From an uncultured Pelagibacteraceae bacterium (GTDB taxonomy: Bacteria > Pseudomonadota > Alphaproteobacteria > Pelagibacterales > Pelagibacteraceae): 64,000 bases of DNA. The notes below the pieces were generated by a model. The model made no database searches, had not been told where the DNA came from, and worked only from the letters and a program-made list of their open reading frames with translations. The stretch covers positions 1 through 64,000 of the forward strand of contig CACJOS010000003.1 in NCBI GenBank assembly GCA_902595115.1, in the 5' to 3' direction. Both the position numbers and the translations under genes were made by a program. This document shows, piece by piece, positions 37,723 to 48,284 of this stretch (the first letter of the stretch is position 1; each line of letters starts with the position of its first letter).

Positions 37723-38655
37723 ATGTCTAATATTTTAATTATTAAACATGGATCTTTAGGTGATATAGCCCAAGCAAGTGGTGCAATTCAAGATATTTAT
37801 GAAAACAACAAGGAACATAAGCTTTATATTATGACCTCTAAACCTTATTTTGATTTGTTTAAAAAAAATCCTTTTATTACTGAAGTTATTTTAGATAAGA
37901 GATTATCAAGATTTAATCTCATTTATTTATATTTGTTAATGAGAAAAATAAAAAAACTTAAATTTATTAAAGTCTTTGATTTACAAAATTCATCAAGAAC
38001 ATCATTTTATAAAAAAATTTTATTTCCAAATTCAAATCAATATTCATGGTCATCTTCCAATACAACATTACCCACAAATAAAAGTAAAGTGGAGTTTGAT
38101 AAATTACCAGTCTTAGAAAGATTTGATCATCAATTAAAGACTTCTGGATTACATACAAAATTTACTCTTAAACCTGATTTTAATTGGTCATGTACTGATA
38201 TATCTGAAATTAATTATAAGTTCGAACTCGAAAAATATATTGTCTTATTTCCGTTCTGCTCTCCACATCTAAAGCTTAAGAAGTGGCCGTACTTTAATGA
38301 ACTTATAAAAATCATACATGATGAATTTAAAAATAAATATAAAGTTGTAATTGCACCTGGGCCAAATGAAGTTAAAGAATCAAAACACTTTAATGCAGAA
38401 TGTATTTTAGATAATGGCAAATCTCTTAATATTCCTCAACTAGCGTCTCTTATAAAAAATAGTTCATTTGTAATTGCTAACGACACAGGGCCAGCACATA
38501 TCTCTGCTCATCTTAATGCAAAAGGTGTTGCATTATTCGGATCTCATACTACAGCATATAAAGTAAGTATTGAGAGAGAAAATTTTAAAGCAATTCAAGT
38601 TGAAGATTTAAATAAACTAAGTGCAAGAAAAGTATTCGAAAAAATAAATTTATAA
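37723..38655 (+). CDS. Glycosyltransferase family 9 (heptosyltransferase-like)
   Basis: ILIIKHGSLGDIAQASGAI; ANDTGPAHISAHL. Confidence 0.85.
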   Translation: MSNILIIKHGSLGDIAQASGAIQDIYENNKEHKLYIMTSKPYFDLFKKNPFITEVILDKRLSRFNLIYLYLLMRKIKKLKFIKVFDLQNSSRTSFYKKILFPNSNQYSWSSSNTTLPTNKSKVEFDKLPVLERFDHQLKTSGLHTKFTLKPDFNWSCTDISEINYKFELEKYIVLFPFCSPHLKLKKWPYFNELIKIIHDEFKNKYKVVIAPGPNEVKESKHFNAECILDNGKSLNIPQLASLIKNSSFVIANDTGPAHISAHLNAKGVALFGSHTTAYKVSIERENFKAIQVEDLNKLSARKVFEKINL

Positions 38656-39732
38656 AATTTTCTGATAACTTTTGATTATTTTTTTCCAATTAAACTTCTC
38701 TGAAAACTCCTTTGCAGCTTTTCCATATTCTTTATATCTGTGGTCTTTAAGTAATTTATCTATGGATGAATATATTTCTTCAAGATTATTACCATCACAA
38801 ATAATACCTGTTTTTTCGTGTATGATAGCATCAGATGCACCACCATCTTTTCCACCAATTGAAGGAACACCATATTGAGCTGCCTCAATATAAGCAATTC
38901 CAAAACCCTCAACAGATTTGTTATGCACTATTGAAGGCATTATGAAAATATTTGATTTTGATAATAAAGCATTTTTGAGTCCTGTTTTAATATTTTTTAG
39001 AAAGATAACGTGGTTGTTTAGATTTAGCTCATTAACCAATTTTTTTAAGTTTTCTTCTTCGGTTCCATATCCAATACAAACATAAATTATATTTGGATAA
39101 AGTTCTTTTAAATTTCTTAAAGCCATAATCACTTTTTCGTGATTTTTTCTCTTATCAAACCTTGAGACAGTTATTAATCTATTCGATTTACCTTGAAATA
39201 TTTTTTCAGCTTCTTCATCATCAGTTTTAGAAATTTCTATAGCATCATCAATACCTGGATTAATAACACTTATTTTATCCTCATTAACACCCACTCTTAT
39301 TGCTAATTCTTTTGTAAACAACGAATTTGAAATTACATGATCAACATTATTTAAAATATTTATTAATTTTCTATTTTGTCTTGAACCTTTTTCATGATTG
39401 ATTTCCTTAGAGTGAATCAAACATATCTTTTTTTTATTTGTTTTTATAAGTTCAAGGCTTTTCCAATGATCAGCTATAATACAATTAACATTTTTATTAT
39501 TTTTTAAAAAATCGTTGATTAAATAAGATTTTCTGTATTTTCTTAGTAATTTAGGGCCACCAACTCTTTCTATTGAAAAATTTACACTATTATCAAAAAC
39601 AGAATAATTTTCGTGATAATCTGCAAAAACTTTTACAATATTTAATTTAGATAAAGACTTTGTTAGGCCATGCATTAAATTTTGCATGCCTCCAATTTCA
39701 GGTGGAAAATTTCTTGTTAGAATTAAGAACAT
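38650..39732 (-). CDS. Glycosyltransferase family 4
   Basis: FPPEIGGMQNLMHGL; TVSRFDKRKNHEKVI; EGFGIAYIEAAQYGVPSIGGKDGGASDAI. Confidence 0.9.
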   Translation of the reverse strand: MFLILTRNFPPEIGGMQNLMHGLTKSLSKLNIVKVFADYHENYSVFDNSVNFSIERVGGPKLLRKYRKSYLINDFLKNNKNVNCIIADHWKSLELIKTNKKKICLIHSKEINHEKGSRQNRKLINILNNVDHVISNSLFTKELAIRVGVNEDKISVINPGIDDAIEISKTDDEEAEKIFQGKSNRLITVSRFDKRKNHEKVIMALRNLKELYPNIIYVCIGYGTEEENLKKLVNELNLNNHVIFLKNIKTGLKNALLSKSNIFIMPSIVHNKSVEGFGIAYIEAAQYGVPSIGGKDGGASDAIIHEKTGIICDGNNLEEIYSSIDKLLKDHRYKEYGKAAKEFSEKFNWKKIIKSYQKIL

Positions 39733-40287
39733 TTATTTAATCCATTTAATATTACAGCCCATGCTTGGATGCTGTTCTTCTGGTCCTTTACCAGTTTTTG
39801 AAATTAATTTTAAAGCCTTAAATAATTCACTTTCACCACTGTTTATTGGTTTTAGATCTTTAAGTTGTTTAATTCGACCTCTGTACTGTAACTCCAAGTT
39901 TCCATTATATGCAAAAAAATCTGGTGTACAAACAGCATTATATATTTTAGCTACTTCTTGAGTTTCATCATGAAGATATGGAAAAGAAAAATTATTTTCT
40001 TTTGAAAAAGTAATCATGTTTTCAAAAGAATCCTCAGGATAATTTTTTACATCATTAGAACATATTGCAGCTGAATTAATTCCAAATTTTTCTAAATTTT
40101 TACAGTCTTGAACTAAATCCTCAATTATCGCTTTAACGTAAGGACAGTGATTACAAATAAACATTAACAATGTTCCTTTTTCACCTTTTATATCATTTAA
40201 AGAAATTATTTTATTATCTGTGGATTTCAGTTTGAAATCTTCAGCTTTTTTTCCAAAATCGCATATTGGAGTTTTTGTAAGAGCCAT
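39733..40287 (-). CDS. Thioredoxin-like/redoxin family protein
   Basis: LLMFICNHCPYVKAII; TPDFFAYNGNLELQYRGRI. Confidence 0.85.
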   Translation of the reverse strand: MALTKTPICDFGKKAEDFKLKSTDNKIISLNDIKGEKGTLLMFICNHCPYVKAIIEDLVQDCKNLEKFGINSAAICSNDVKNYPEDSFENMITFSKENNFSFPYLHDETQEVAKIYNAVCTPDFFAYNGNLELQYRGRIKQLKDLKPINSGESELFKALKLISKTGKGPEEQHPSMGCNIKWIK

Positions 40288-40307
40288 GGTACAACAATAT
40301 ATAATTT

Positions 40308-40820
40308 ATGTTTTATGATTTAAAAGATAAAAAACCAAAAAACTCTGGCGAAAATTGGGTAGCCCCGAATGCAGTTGTAATAGGAGACGTAACTTTAGAA
40401 AAAAATACAAGTATATGGTTTAATGCAACTTTAAGAGGCGATTTAGAAAATATTCATATAGGCGAGGGATCAAATGTGCAAGATGGATGTGTACTTCATA
40501 CTGATCCAGGTTATCCCTTAAAGGTAGGAAAAAATGTTACAGTTGGCCATTTGGTTATGCTTCATGGGTGTTCAATAGGTGACAACAGTCTGATTGGAAT
40601 TGGAGCAGTTATTTTGAATAATGCTAAGATTGGAAAAAATTGTATAATTGGTGCAAAAGCATTAATTACTGAGAATAAAGTGATACCAGATAATTCACTT
40701 GTAATTGGATCGCCTGGCAAAGTAGTGAGAGAAGTTACAGAAGATGAAAAAATAGCAGTCTCAGAAAATACTAAACATTATCAAGATAATTGGAAAAAAT
40801 ACTCTAAGTCAATATTTTAG
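40308..40820 (+). CDS. Gamma carbonic anhydrase family protein
   Basis: WVAPNAVVIGDVTLEKNTSIWFNATLRGD; hexapeptide repeats; TVGHLVMLHGCSIGDNSLIGIGA. Confidence 0.92.
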   Translation: MFYDLKDKKPKNSGENWVAPNAVVIGDVTLEKNTSIWFNATLRGDLENIHIGEGSNVQDGCVLHTDPGYPLKVGKNVTVGHLVMLHGCSIGDNSLIGIGAVILNNAKIGKNCIIGAKALITENKVIPDNSLVIGSPGKVVREVTEDEKIAVSENTKHYQDNWKKYSKSIF

Positions 40821-40822
40821 AA

Positions 40823-41635
40823 ATGTCAGAAACTAAAAATCTCAAATCAGTTGCAGAGATTTATAAATCAGACAAAATTGAGCATGGATATATCGAGATT
40901 TATGAAAGTTATTTTGAAAAAATAAGAGACGAAAAGTTAAAAATATTTGAAATTGGAATAGCGGATGGAAAATCTTTATTAACTTGGGCTGATTATTTTA
41001 AAAACTCAACAATTATAGGTATAGATATTCATAAGATTAACCCTATAGAAAAAAAACTTAATAAAAATAATATAGAAATTCACCAAGGCTCTCAAAGTGA
41101 CAAATATTTTATTGAGGAACTAATTTCAAAATATAAAGAATTCGATATCATTATTGACGATGGAAGTCATTTGTCTAAAGACGTTAAAAAAAGCTTTGAG
41201 CTACTTTTCCCAGCATTAAAGGATAATGGATTGTATATTGTTGAAGATATGCAGACTAGCTATAACCATTTTTTTGGTGGCAATCCATTTGATCTAAAAT
41301 ATTCAAATTCACATATGAATTTTTTTAAAAATTTAACAGATAGATTAAATTATCAAGAAATAGCTAATCCTTTTTATATAAAAAATAAATATGATGGAAA
41401 AATTACAAATATTTCATTTTATCACAATATGGTTTTTATAAAAAAAGGTGAAAACAATCAATTAAGTAGAGAGGTGATTAACCATTCTTACGAAAATATG
41501 AAATTTAAAGAAAAATCAAACAGATCTGGAAACCATTTCAGATATTTTTTAAAATATAAAATTTTTTATAAATTTTTTACATTAATTTTGTATATTTATA
41601 ATTTATTAAAAAGAATACTTTTATTTAGATTCTAA
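40823..41635 (+). CDS. Class I SAM-dependent methyltransferase
   Basis: IFEIGIADGKSLLTWADYFKNSTIIGIDI; FDIIIDDGSHLSKDV. Confidence 0.8.
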   Translation: MSETKNLKSVAEIYKSDKIEHGYIEIYESYFEKIRDEKLKIFEIGIADGKSLLTWADYFKNSTIIGIDIHKINPIEKKLNKNNIEIHQGSQSDKYFIEELISKYKEFDIIIDDGSHLSKDVKKSFELLFPALKDNGLYIVEDMQTSYNHFFGGNPFDLKYSNSHMNFFKNLTDRLNYQEIANPFYIKNKYDGKITNISFYHNMVFIKKGENNQLSREVINHSYENMKFKEKSNRSGNHFRYFLKYKIFYKFFTLILYIYNLLKRILLFRF

Positions 41636-41653
41636 GCAATATAACAATATTCA

Positions 41654-42250
41654 ATGAAAAAAATATTTATTATTATAATTACAATATTATTCTTGCCATG
41701 TGTTGCTATAGCTAATGAAAGATTTATACCTTTAGAATTGTTCACAGGTGGTGAAATTAGAGATGACCAAGAAATAAGATATACCTCTGCAGACACCATC
41801 TTTGGTGAAAAACGTAGAAAGAAAATTGTTGGACCAATTGATTGGAAATATCCAGGTACTAATGAAATTATTAAAGTTTACAAGAGAACACAAAAAAATA
41901 AATCTGGCAAAGTAAGAAAAACACAATTATTTACTGTTACTAATGATGGTCAGTGTATGGGACGAGTTTACGATCAAAGAAGATCAGGAACTAAATATAT
42001 TAAAAATGGATGCAAGTTTCCCTTAGGTTTGTGGAAAAAAGGTGAAACCAGAACTTTTTCAGTTACAGACCGGGGAGCGAGAACTGTAGAATTGAAAATA
42101 TTGAGTTTAGGAAAAAAACAAACAAGTTGTGTTAAATATAATTGGAAATTGTTTGATGATGCAACAGGAAAAAAATTGGCGGACAATGACTATAAGTTTT
42201 GTAAAAAAAGAGCTATGACTAGTTTACTTATAAGAAAAATTAAAGACTAA
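41654..42250 (+). CDS. Hypothetical exported protein
   Basis: Signal peptide (MKKIFIIIITILFLPCVAIANE); no recognised domain. Confidence 0.65.
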   Translation: MKKIFIIIITILFLPCVAIANERFIPLELFTGGEIRDDQEIRYTSADTIFGEKRRKKIVGPIDWKYPGTNEIIKVYKRTQKNKSGKVRKTQLFTVTNDGQCMGRVYDQRRSGTKYIKNGCKFPLGLWKKGETRTFSVTDRGARTVELKILSLGKKQTSCVKYNWKLFDDATGKKLADNDYKFCKKRAMTSLLIRKIKD

Positions 42251-42846
42251 GGAACTAGCCAAGCATTTTTGCTGTTTTCAAAGTCAAACTTAGCTCTTCT
42301 ATGACCTTTAGCTGCAAGATATAGCCATTCAATTGATTTAATTTTGCACTTAATAACAGTAAAGTTTTTATAACCTTCTTCACTTTGCTCCATTGAGTAA
42401 TCAAAATCTTCCAATTGGGATATCATACCCGAGGTTGGATTTTTTGAAATTGTACCTGGAGGACTATCAGTTAAATAGCATCTTCTACTTATGTGTTGAG
42501 TTTTTTTCCAAGATTCTTCTGTTGTAGAGTTTTGATTATTTATTTCACAATCTACTTTCACTCTTAATTGTATTTTCTCTTCCTTATCATAAAAAAGTAA
42601 TGATGCTTTGTTATTTTTTTTTAATATTTCCACCTTTAGTGACCTAAAATCGGTATGAAATTGTAATAAATTATTTTTTCTATCTGATTTTCTTAAAACA
42701 ACAATTCTACCGTCTATTTCATTCTGATTTGCACACATGAAAACAGGAATTCTGAAAGGAGAACTTCTGTTGGTCACAGCATCATCCAGCATAGACCAAT
42801 ACTTATTTTGAATTTCTACTAAATTTTCGTAGTATGCTGGTTGCAT
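42247..42846 (-). CDS. Pyridoxamine 5'-phosphate oxidase-like flavoprotein
   Basis: GRIVVLRKSDRKNNLLQFHTDFRSLKVEIL; C-terminal WLYLAAKGHRRAKF. Confidence 0.8.
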   Translation of the reverse strand: MQPAYYENLVEIQNKYWSMLDDAVTNRSSPFRIPVFMCANQNEIDGRIVVLRKSDRKNNLLQFHTDFRSLKVEILKKNNKASLLFYDKEEKIQLRVKVDCEINNQNSTTEESWKKTQHISRRCYLTDSPPGTISKNPTSGMISQLEDFDYSMEQSEEGYKNFTVIKCKIKSIEWLYLAAKGHRRAKFDFENSKNAWLVP

Positions 42847-42852
42847 ACTTTT

Positions 42853-43722
42853 TTACTTCCTAAATCTTTTAATTAAACTTGATGTATCCCATCGGTTTCC
42901 ACCCATTCCTTGAATTTCACCATAATATTTATCTACTAGTTCTGTTACAGGTAATAGTGATCCATTATTTTTTGCCTCTTCCATTGCAATTTTTAAATCT
43001 TTTCTCATCCAATCAACTGCAAATCCAAAATCAAATTTGTCGTCAATCATTGTTTTAAATCTATTTTCCATTTGCCAGGATTGAGCCGCTCCTTTAGAAA
43101 TTACCTCGATTACGTCTTCCATATTTAATCCTGCTTTTATCCCAAAATTAATAGCTTCTGATAGCCCTTGAACTAATCCTGCAATACAAATTTGATTCAC
43201 CATTTTTGCCAACTGTCCATTTCCAGCTTTACCTAGTAATTTCATTTTTTTGCTATAACAGTCGATTTTATCTTTTGCTTTATCAAAATCTTTTTTATCT
43301 CCGCCTATCATAACTGTAAGAGCACCGTTTTCAGCACCAGCTTGACCACCTGATACTGGAGCATCTAATGCACCAAATCCAGTTTTCTTTGCATATTCAT
43401 AAATTTCCTTTGCAATTGTCGCGGACGCTGTTGTGTTATCAACATAAATCGCTCCCTTTTTAATTGTCTTAAATACACCATTGTCACCAAAGGTAACTTC
43501 TCTTAAATCATTATCATTTCCTACGCAGGTAAAAATATATTCTGCATCTTTTGCGGCTTCTGCCGGAGTTTTAGCCATTTTGCCTTTGAATTCTTTTATC
43601 CATTTTTCTGCTTTTGACTGTGTTCTGTTAAAAACAGTTACATTGTGTCCGCCTTTTGATATATATCCAGCCATTGGATAACCCATTACACCAAGACCTA
43701 TGAAAGCAACATTACAAGTCAT
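42853..43722 (-). CDS. NAD(P)-dependent beta-hydroxyacid dehydrogenase (HIBADH/GarR family)
   Basis: VAFIGLGVMGYPMAGYISKGGHNVTVFNRT; DAPVSGGQAGAENGALTVMIGG; NGQLAKMVNQ. Confidence 0.92.
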   Translation of the reverse strand: MTCNVAFIGLGVMGYPMAGYISKGGHNVTVFNRTQSKAEKWIKEFKGKMAKTPAEAAKDAEYIFTCVGNDNDLREVTFGDNGVFKTIKKGAIYVDNTTASATIAKEIYEYAKKTGFGALDAPVSGGQAGAENGALTVMIGGDKKDFDKAKDKIDCYSKKMKLLGKAGNGQLAKMVNQICIAGLVQGLSEAINFGIKAGLNMEDVIEVISKGAAQSWQMENRFKTMIDDKFDFGFAVDWMRKDLKIAMEEAKNNGSLLPVTELVDKYYGEIQGMGGNRWDTSSLIKRFRK

Positions 43723-43730
43723 AATTTTTT

Positions 43731-44939
43731 ATGTTTAAAAGTTTAAGTATAAAAGTAATTTTATTTGGTTTCATCTTTACATTTTTTTCAAGTTTTGGAC
43801 AGAGTTTTTTTCTTGGCTTATTCAATTCAAGTATTAGAGATACACTTTCGATTAGTCATGGACAATTTGGCTCAATATATGCAGCAGCAACATTGATTAG
43901 CAGTTTAATTCTAGTTTGGTTTGGAAAAAAAATTGATGATATAAATATTCTCAAATTTTCTTACATAGTAATATTTTTATTAGCATTTTCTTGTTTTTTC
44001 TTTTCAAAGATATCTTCAATTTATATTTTATTCTTTGCAATTCTCTTTATGAGATTTTCAGGTCAAGGTATGATGTCTCATACAGCTTCGACAACTATTT
44101 CGAGATTTTTTACTAAGTCTCGAGGAAAAGCATTAAGTACTTCGTGGTTTGGTTTATCAACATCAGAATTTATTTTACCTGTACTAATTATTTATCTTTT
44201 AACAATTTATGAATGGAGACATATTTGGATAACAATATCATTAATAGTAATTTTATTTTTACCAATTGCCTCATTTATTTTAGTGAAAAATTTAAATTTA
44301 GAATCAAGAGAGACTGAACAAGAAAAAAATAAACCTAGTAAAAAAATTAAAGATTGGAAAAGAATAGAAGTTTTAAAAGATTATAGATTTTATATTATAA
44401 GTGCAAATATGCTTGCTATGCCATGGATCGCTACAGGTACTTTCGTTTACCAATCTTTCATCCTGGAGTCAAAAAATTGGGGACCTTATGTTATAGCACA
44501 GTCATTCATGGTTTATTCATTAATGTCTGTAGTCACTTTATTTATATCTGGATTTTTAATTGATAAATTTACTAGTAGAAAAATATTAATATATATGAAT
44601 ATCCCTCTTCTTTTAGCAACACTAGTTATCATTTATTACGATGATCCATTTACAGCATTTATCTTTTTAGGTTTAATTGGTATCTCAAATGGATTTGCAA
44701 ACGTTTTAGGATCTTCAACTTGGGCAGAGATTTATGGTGTTAAGCATATTGGATCGATTAAAGCATTAACAACTGCATTGATGGTATTTTCTACTGCTTT
44801 TGGAACAGCTTTTTTTGGTATTTTAATTGATAATGGTTTTTCGATTGAAGAAATTGCTGTAATATCCGGAGTTTATATATCTTTATCTTTGATTATGCTT
44901 TTTATAATCAGATCTAAATTGAACCCAGTTCCAGTTTAG
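43731..44939 (+). CDS. MFS transporter
   Basis: 402 aa, 12 TM-like; RFSGQGMMSHTASTTISRFFTKSRGKALSTSWFG. Confidence 0.85.
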   Translation: MFKSLSIKVILFGFIFTFFSSFGQSFFLGLFNSSIRDTLSISHGQFGSIYAAATLISSLILVWFGKKIDDINILKFSYIVIFLLAFSCFFFSKISSIYILFFAILFMRFSGQGMMSHTASTTISRFFTKSRGKALSTSWFGLSTSEFILPVLIIYLLTIYEWRHIWITISLIVILFLPIASFILVKNLNLESRETEQEKNKPSKKIKDWKRIEVLKDYRFYIISANMLAMPWIATGTFVYQSFILESKNWGPYVIAQSFMVYSLMSVVTLFISGFLIDKFTSRKILIYMNIPLLLATLVIIYYDDPFTAFIFLGLIGISNGFANVLGSSTWAEIYGVKHIGSIKALTTALMVFSTAFGTAFFGILIDNGFSIEEIAVISGVYISLSLIMLFIIRSKLNPVPV

Positions 44940-44981
44940 AAATATCTTGATTTTATTTATCAGCAGGTATAAATACCTCGC

Positions 44982-45491
44982 ATGGCTAGGGTTACTGTTG
45001 AAGATTGCGTAGATAAAGTTGAAAGTCCTTACGAATTAGTTTTGGTTGCTAAAGAAAGAACAACTCAATTAAATTCAGGTGTTGAACCAACTGTAAGCAT
45101 AGATAACGACAAAAATACTGTAATTTCGTTAAGGGAAATAGCTGACGAAAATATTAAAGTTCCAGATTTAATTGAAAGCGCTGTTTATAAATTGAGAAAA
45201 CACGTTGAGCAGATAGATGATAATCTTTCTGAGGACGAAGATATAGGAGATGATTTTGAAAATTTATATAAAGGAGAAATCTCAAAAAGTGGTACTCCGA
45301 TATTACCATCAAAAAGAGCCAGAAAAATTCCTGAAAAAACTCAAGTTTTTTCAAAAGAAGATATAGCAGAGAGTTCTCCAACTCAACCAACTGAGCAATC
45401 AGAACCATCTGGTGAAACTGATGATGCTTCTATAGAAGATTTAAAAGAACAAGAGAATAAAGAACCTAGCGAAGATACTACTCAGAGTTAA
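44982..45491 (+). CDS. rpoZ: RNA polymerase subunit omega with long acidic tail
   Basis: [50 protein letters not shown]. Confidence 0.92.
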   Translation: MARVTVEDCVDKVESPYELVLVAKERTTQLNSGVEPTVSIDNDKNTVISLREIADENIKVPDLIESAVYKLRKHVEQIDDNLSEDEDIGDDFENLYKGEISKSGTPILPSKRARKIPEKTQVFSKEDIAESSPTQPTEQSEPSGETDDASIEDLKEQENKEPSEDTTQS

Positions 45492-46633
45492 TTACAAAAC
45501 TCTTTAATAATTTTTTCCCGATGCTCATCTAAGTCAGGTATATCTCCTCTTTTAGTTTCGTCTTTATAAGAAGACATTTTAATCGGATTACCGGCTGTTT
45601 TAAAATCACCAACAACTTTATGAAAGGTATTGACTATCATATTCCTAGACTTTACCTGAGGATTTTCAACAGCATCTTTAATATTAAAAATTGGACCACA
45701 TGGAATTTTATCTTTCTCCATTTTCTTTATCCATTCTTTTGTATTATGCGACTTAAGTTTTTCTTCCATAATAGATTTCAGTTCGTTCATATTCTCGCAT
45801 CGTGATGAATTGTTTTTAAATTTTTCATCCTTAGGTAAATCATTCAAGCTAAGAACGTTACACAATTTTTCAAAAAGCTTATCATTTCCAGCTGCAATAA
45901 TTATGTAACTATCTTTAGTTTTAAATGCTTCAAAGGGAGCAATTGATGGATGACGAGACCCCATTGGCTTTGGTATCTCGTTTTTTGATAAATAACGTGC
46001 TATTGCATTTTCTAAAATTGCAATTTGACAATCAAGCATCGAAACATCTATGAACATTCCTTTACCTGTTTTTTCCCTATCATAAAGCGCAGCATTTATT
46101 CCAATTGTTGTAAATAATGCGGCTGTAATATCTCCTATAGAAGTCCCAACTCTTGTTGGTTCTGAGTTTGGTTGTCCAGTAACACTCATAAGTCCACCCA
46201 TTCCTTGAACCACCATATCGTAAGCTGGTAATTCTTTTAATGGTCCAGTTTGACCAAAACCAGATGCAGAAGCATAAATTAATTTTGGAAATTTCTTGCA
46301 CATATCTTTCCAACCAAAACCCCATTTTTCTAATGTTCCAGGCTTGAAATTCTCAACAAGGATATCTGCTTTACTTAATATATTTAAAAATATTTTTTTA
46401 TCTTCTTCATCTTTTAAATTTAAAGCAATACTTTCTTTTCCTCTGTTTAATGACATGAAATAAGCTGAATTATCTTTTACAAAAGGACCAAATTTTCTAG
46501 AGTCATCACCAATTCCTGGTGCTTCTACTTTTATTACTCTCGCACCCATATCTGAGAGCATCATTGTACAATAAGGACCCACTAATACTCTTGTTAAATC
46601 AACAACTAGCAAGTTTTTTAAAGGTCCATCCAT
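45488..46633 (-). CDS. CaiB/BaiF family CoA-transferase
   Basis: [63 protein letters not shown]. Confidence 0.95.
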   Translation of the reverse strand: MDGPLKNLLVVDLTRVLVGPYCTMMLSDMGARVIKVEAPGIGDDSRKFGPFVKDNSAYFMSLNRGKESIALNLKDEEDKKIFLNILSKADILVENFKPGTLEKWGFGWKDMCKKFPKLIYASASGFGQTGPLKELPAYDMVVQGMGGLMSVTGQPNSEPTRVGTSIGDITAALFTTIGINAALYDREKTGKGMFIDVSMLDCQIAILENAIARYLSKNEIPKPMGSRHPSIAPFEAFKTKDSYIIIAAGNDKLFEKLCNVLSLNDLPKDEKFKNNSSRCENMNELKSIMEEKLKSHNTKEWIKKMEKDKIPCGPIFNIKDAVENPQVKSRNMIVNTFHKVVGDFKTAGNPIKMSSYKDETKRGDIPDLDEHREKIIKEFCN

Positions 46634-46727
46634 AAATTAACAATATATATGAGTTAATAGCGAACTTGACTCTTAATCATATCTTATCTTTAATACACTC
46701 TTTTTAATAACTAAAGAAGGGGAAAAA

Positions 46728-47738
46728 ATGTTTAAAAAAATATCTTTATTTTTAACTTCATTAGTATTTGTCTTTACTACAATTGGATCGGCTTCTGCGG
46801 TTACATTAAAAGCAAGTCATCAATGGCCAGGTACGCCGAGAGCGGATGGTTCTTATGATCCAAGACACGAAATGGTGCAGATAATTGCTGATGAAATGAA
46901 AAAAGCAAATGTAGGGGTAGATATAAGAATTTATCCTGCAAAATCACTTTACAAACCTAAAGAACAGTGGAAACCAATGACAACTGGTCAATTGGATATT
47001 TCTGCTTTTCCATTAGCGTATGCATCTAAGTTTCATCCAGAATTTGATGCAACTTTAATGCCAGGAACAGTTAAAAATCATGATCATGCATTGAGATTTA
47101 ATAAAGGTCCAATGATGACCGAGATTAAAAAAATTATTAATGATGCTGGCGTAGTTGTATTATCTGATGCTTGGTTAGGTGGAGGTTTTGCATCTAAATC
47201 AAAATGCATTAAAAATCCTAGTGATGCTAAAGGACAAGTTATGAGAGCAGCTGGTAAAGCATTTAACCAAATGTTAGAGGCAGCTGGTGCAGGTATACAA
47301 AGTATGCCATCATCTGAAATTTATACTGGTCTTCAAACTGGAGTACTTACTGGTGCAAATACAAGTTCAGGAAGTTTTGTAAGTTATAAGATTTATGAAC
47401 AAGTAACTTGCGCAACTCCTCCAGGTAAGTTTGGATTATGGTTTATGTACGAGCCAATTTTAATGTCAAAAATGAGTTTCGATAAATTAAACTCTAAACA
47501 ACAAGATGCTTTAATGAAAGCTGGAAAAGTTGCAGAAAAATATATGACTGCTCAAGTCGAAAATTTAGATAAAAAATTTGAAGACGCTTACAAAGCAGCA
47601 GGTGTAAAATTAGTATATATGAATGCAAAAGATCATGCAGCTTGGGTAGAGATTGCAAAAAAATCTTCTCATAAAGCATTTGCTGAAAAAGTTCCAGGTG
47701 GCGACAAGCTAATGGAAATGGCTTTATCAGTTAAGTAA
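46728..47738 (+). CDS. dctP: TRAP transporter substrate-binding protein
   Basis: Signal peptide; DctP-type; followed by DctQ and DctM. Confidence 0.9.
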   Translation: MFKKISLFLTSLVFVFTTIGSASAVTLKASHQWPGTPRADGSYDPRHEMVQIIADEMKKANVGVDIRIYPAKSLYKPKEQWKPMTTGQLDISAFPLAYASKFHPEFDATLMPGTVKNHDHALRFNKGPMMTEIKKIINDAGVVVLSDAWLGGGFASKSKCIKNPSDAKGQVMRAAGKAFNQMLEAAGAGIQSMPSSEIYTGLQTGVLTGANTSSGSFVSYKIYEQVTCATPPGKFGLWFMYEPILMSKMSFDKLNSKQQDALMKAGKVAEKYMTAQVENLDKKFEDAYKAAGVKLVYMNAKDHAAWVEIAKKSSHKAFAEKVPGGDKLMEMALSVK

Positions 47739-47755
47739 AAAAATATATAAAGAAG

Positions 47756-47789
47756 AACCCCTATTTAATTTTAAATAGGGGTTTTTTTT
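47756..47789 (+). terminator. Intrinsic-terminator-like hairpin between dctP and dctQ
   Basis: AACCCCTATTTAA-TT-TTAAATAGGGGTT then T-tract; T-tract abuts the dctQ ATG at 47790. Confidence 0.85.
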
Positions 47790-48284
47790 ATGAAGAAAAA
47801 GTATTTAAAGTTTTGTGATCTTATCGCACAGGCCTGTGGAGCGTTTGCTGTATTAGCATTATTATTATCTATTTTGGTTATTGTTGAATTAGTATTTGAA
47901 AGATACTTTTTTCAAAGAGCGATTACTTGGCAAACAGAATTAGTAACAATGCTTTTGGTTGCATCAACATTTATTGGTAGTGCATACGTGTTAAGTGAAA
48001 AAGCACATGTTAGTATGGAATGGATATATGATTTTTTATCTAATAAAAATATTATTAGATTAAAAATCTTTACATCGTTTTTAAGCCTACTTTTCTTCTT
48101 AATACTATTTTATTTTGGATTTTTAATGGTTGAAGAAGCATTTACAAAGAATTATTCAACAGGAACTGTTTGGGATCCTCCACTTTGGATACCGTATTCT
48201 TCAATGATGATTGGAGCTATTCTAATGATACTTCAATACATAGCAGAAATTATAAAATTAGTTGATGATAAGGATTATAAATAA
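47790..48284 (+). CDS. dctQ: TRAP transporter small permease
   Basis: RAITWQTELVTMLLVASTFIGSAYVLSEKAHVSMEW. Confidence 0.9.
   Translation: MKKKYLKFCDLIAQACGAFAVLALLLSILVIVELVFERYFFQRAITWQTELVTMLLVASTFIGSAYVLSEKAHVSMEWIYDFLSNKNIIRLKIFTSFLSLLFFLILFYFGFLMVEEAFTKNYSTGTVWDPPLWIPYSSMMIGAILMILQYIAEIIKLVDDKDYK

Noticed and set aside
39686-39961. ORF 39686..39961 (+)
   Set aside because: Antisense across the GT4/thioredoxin-like junction; no signature.
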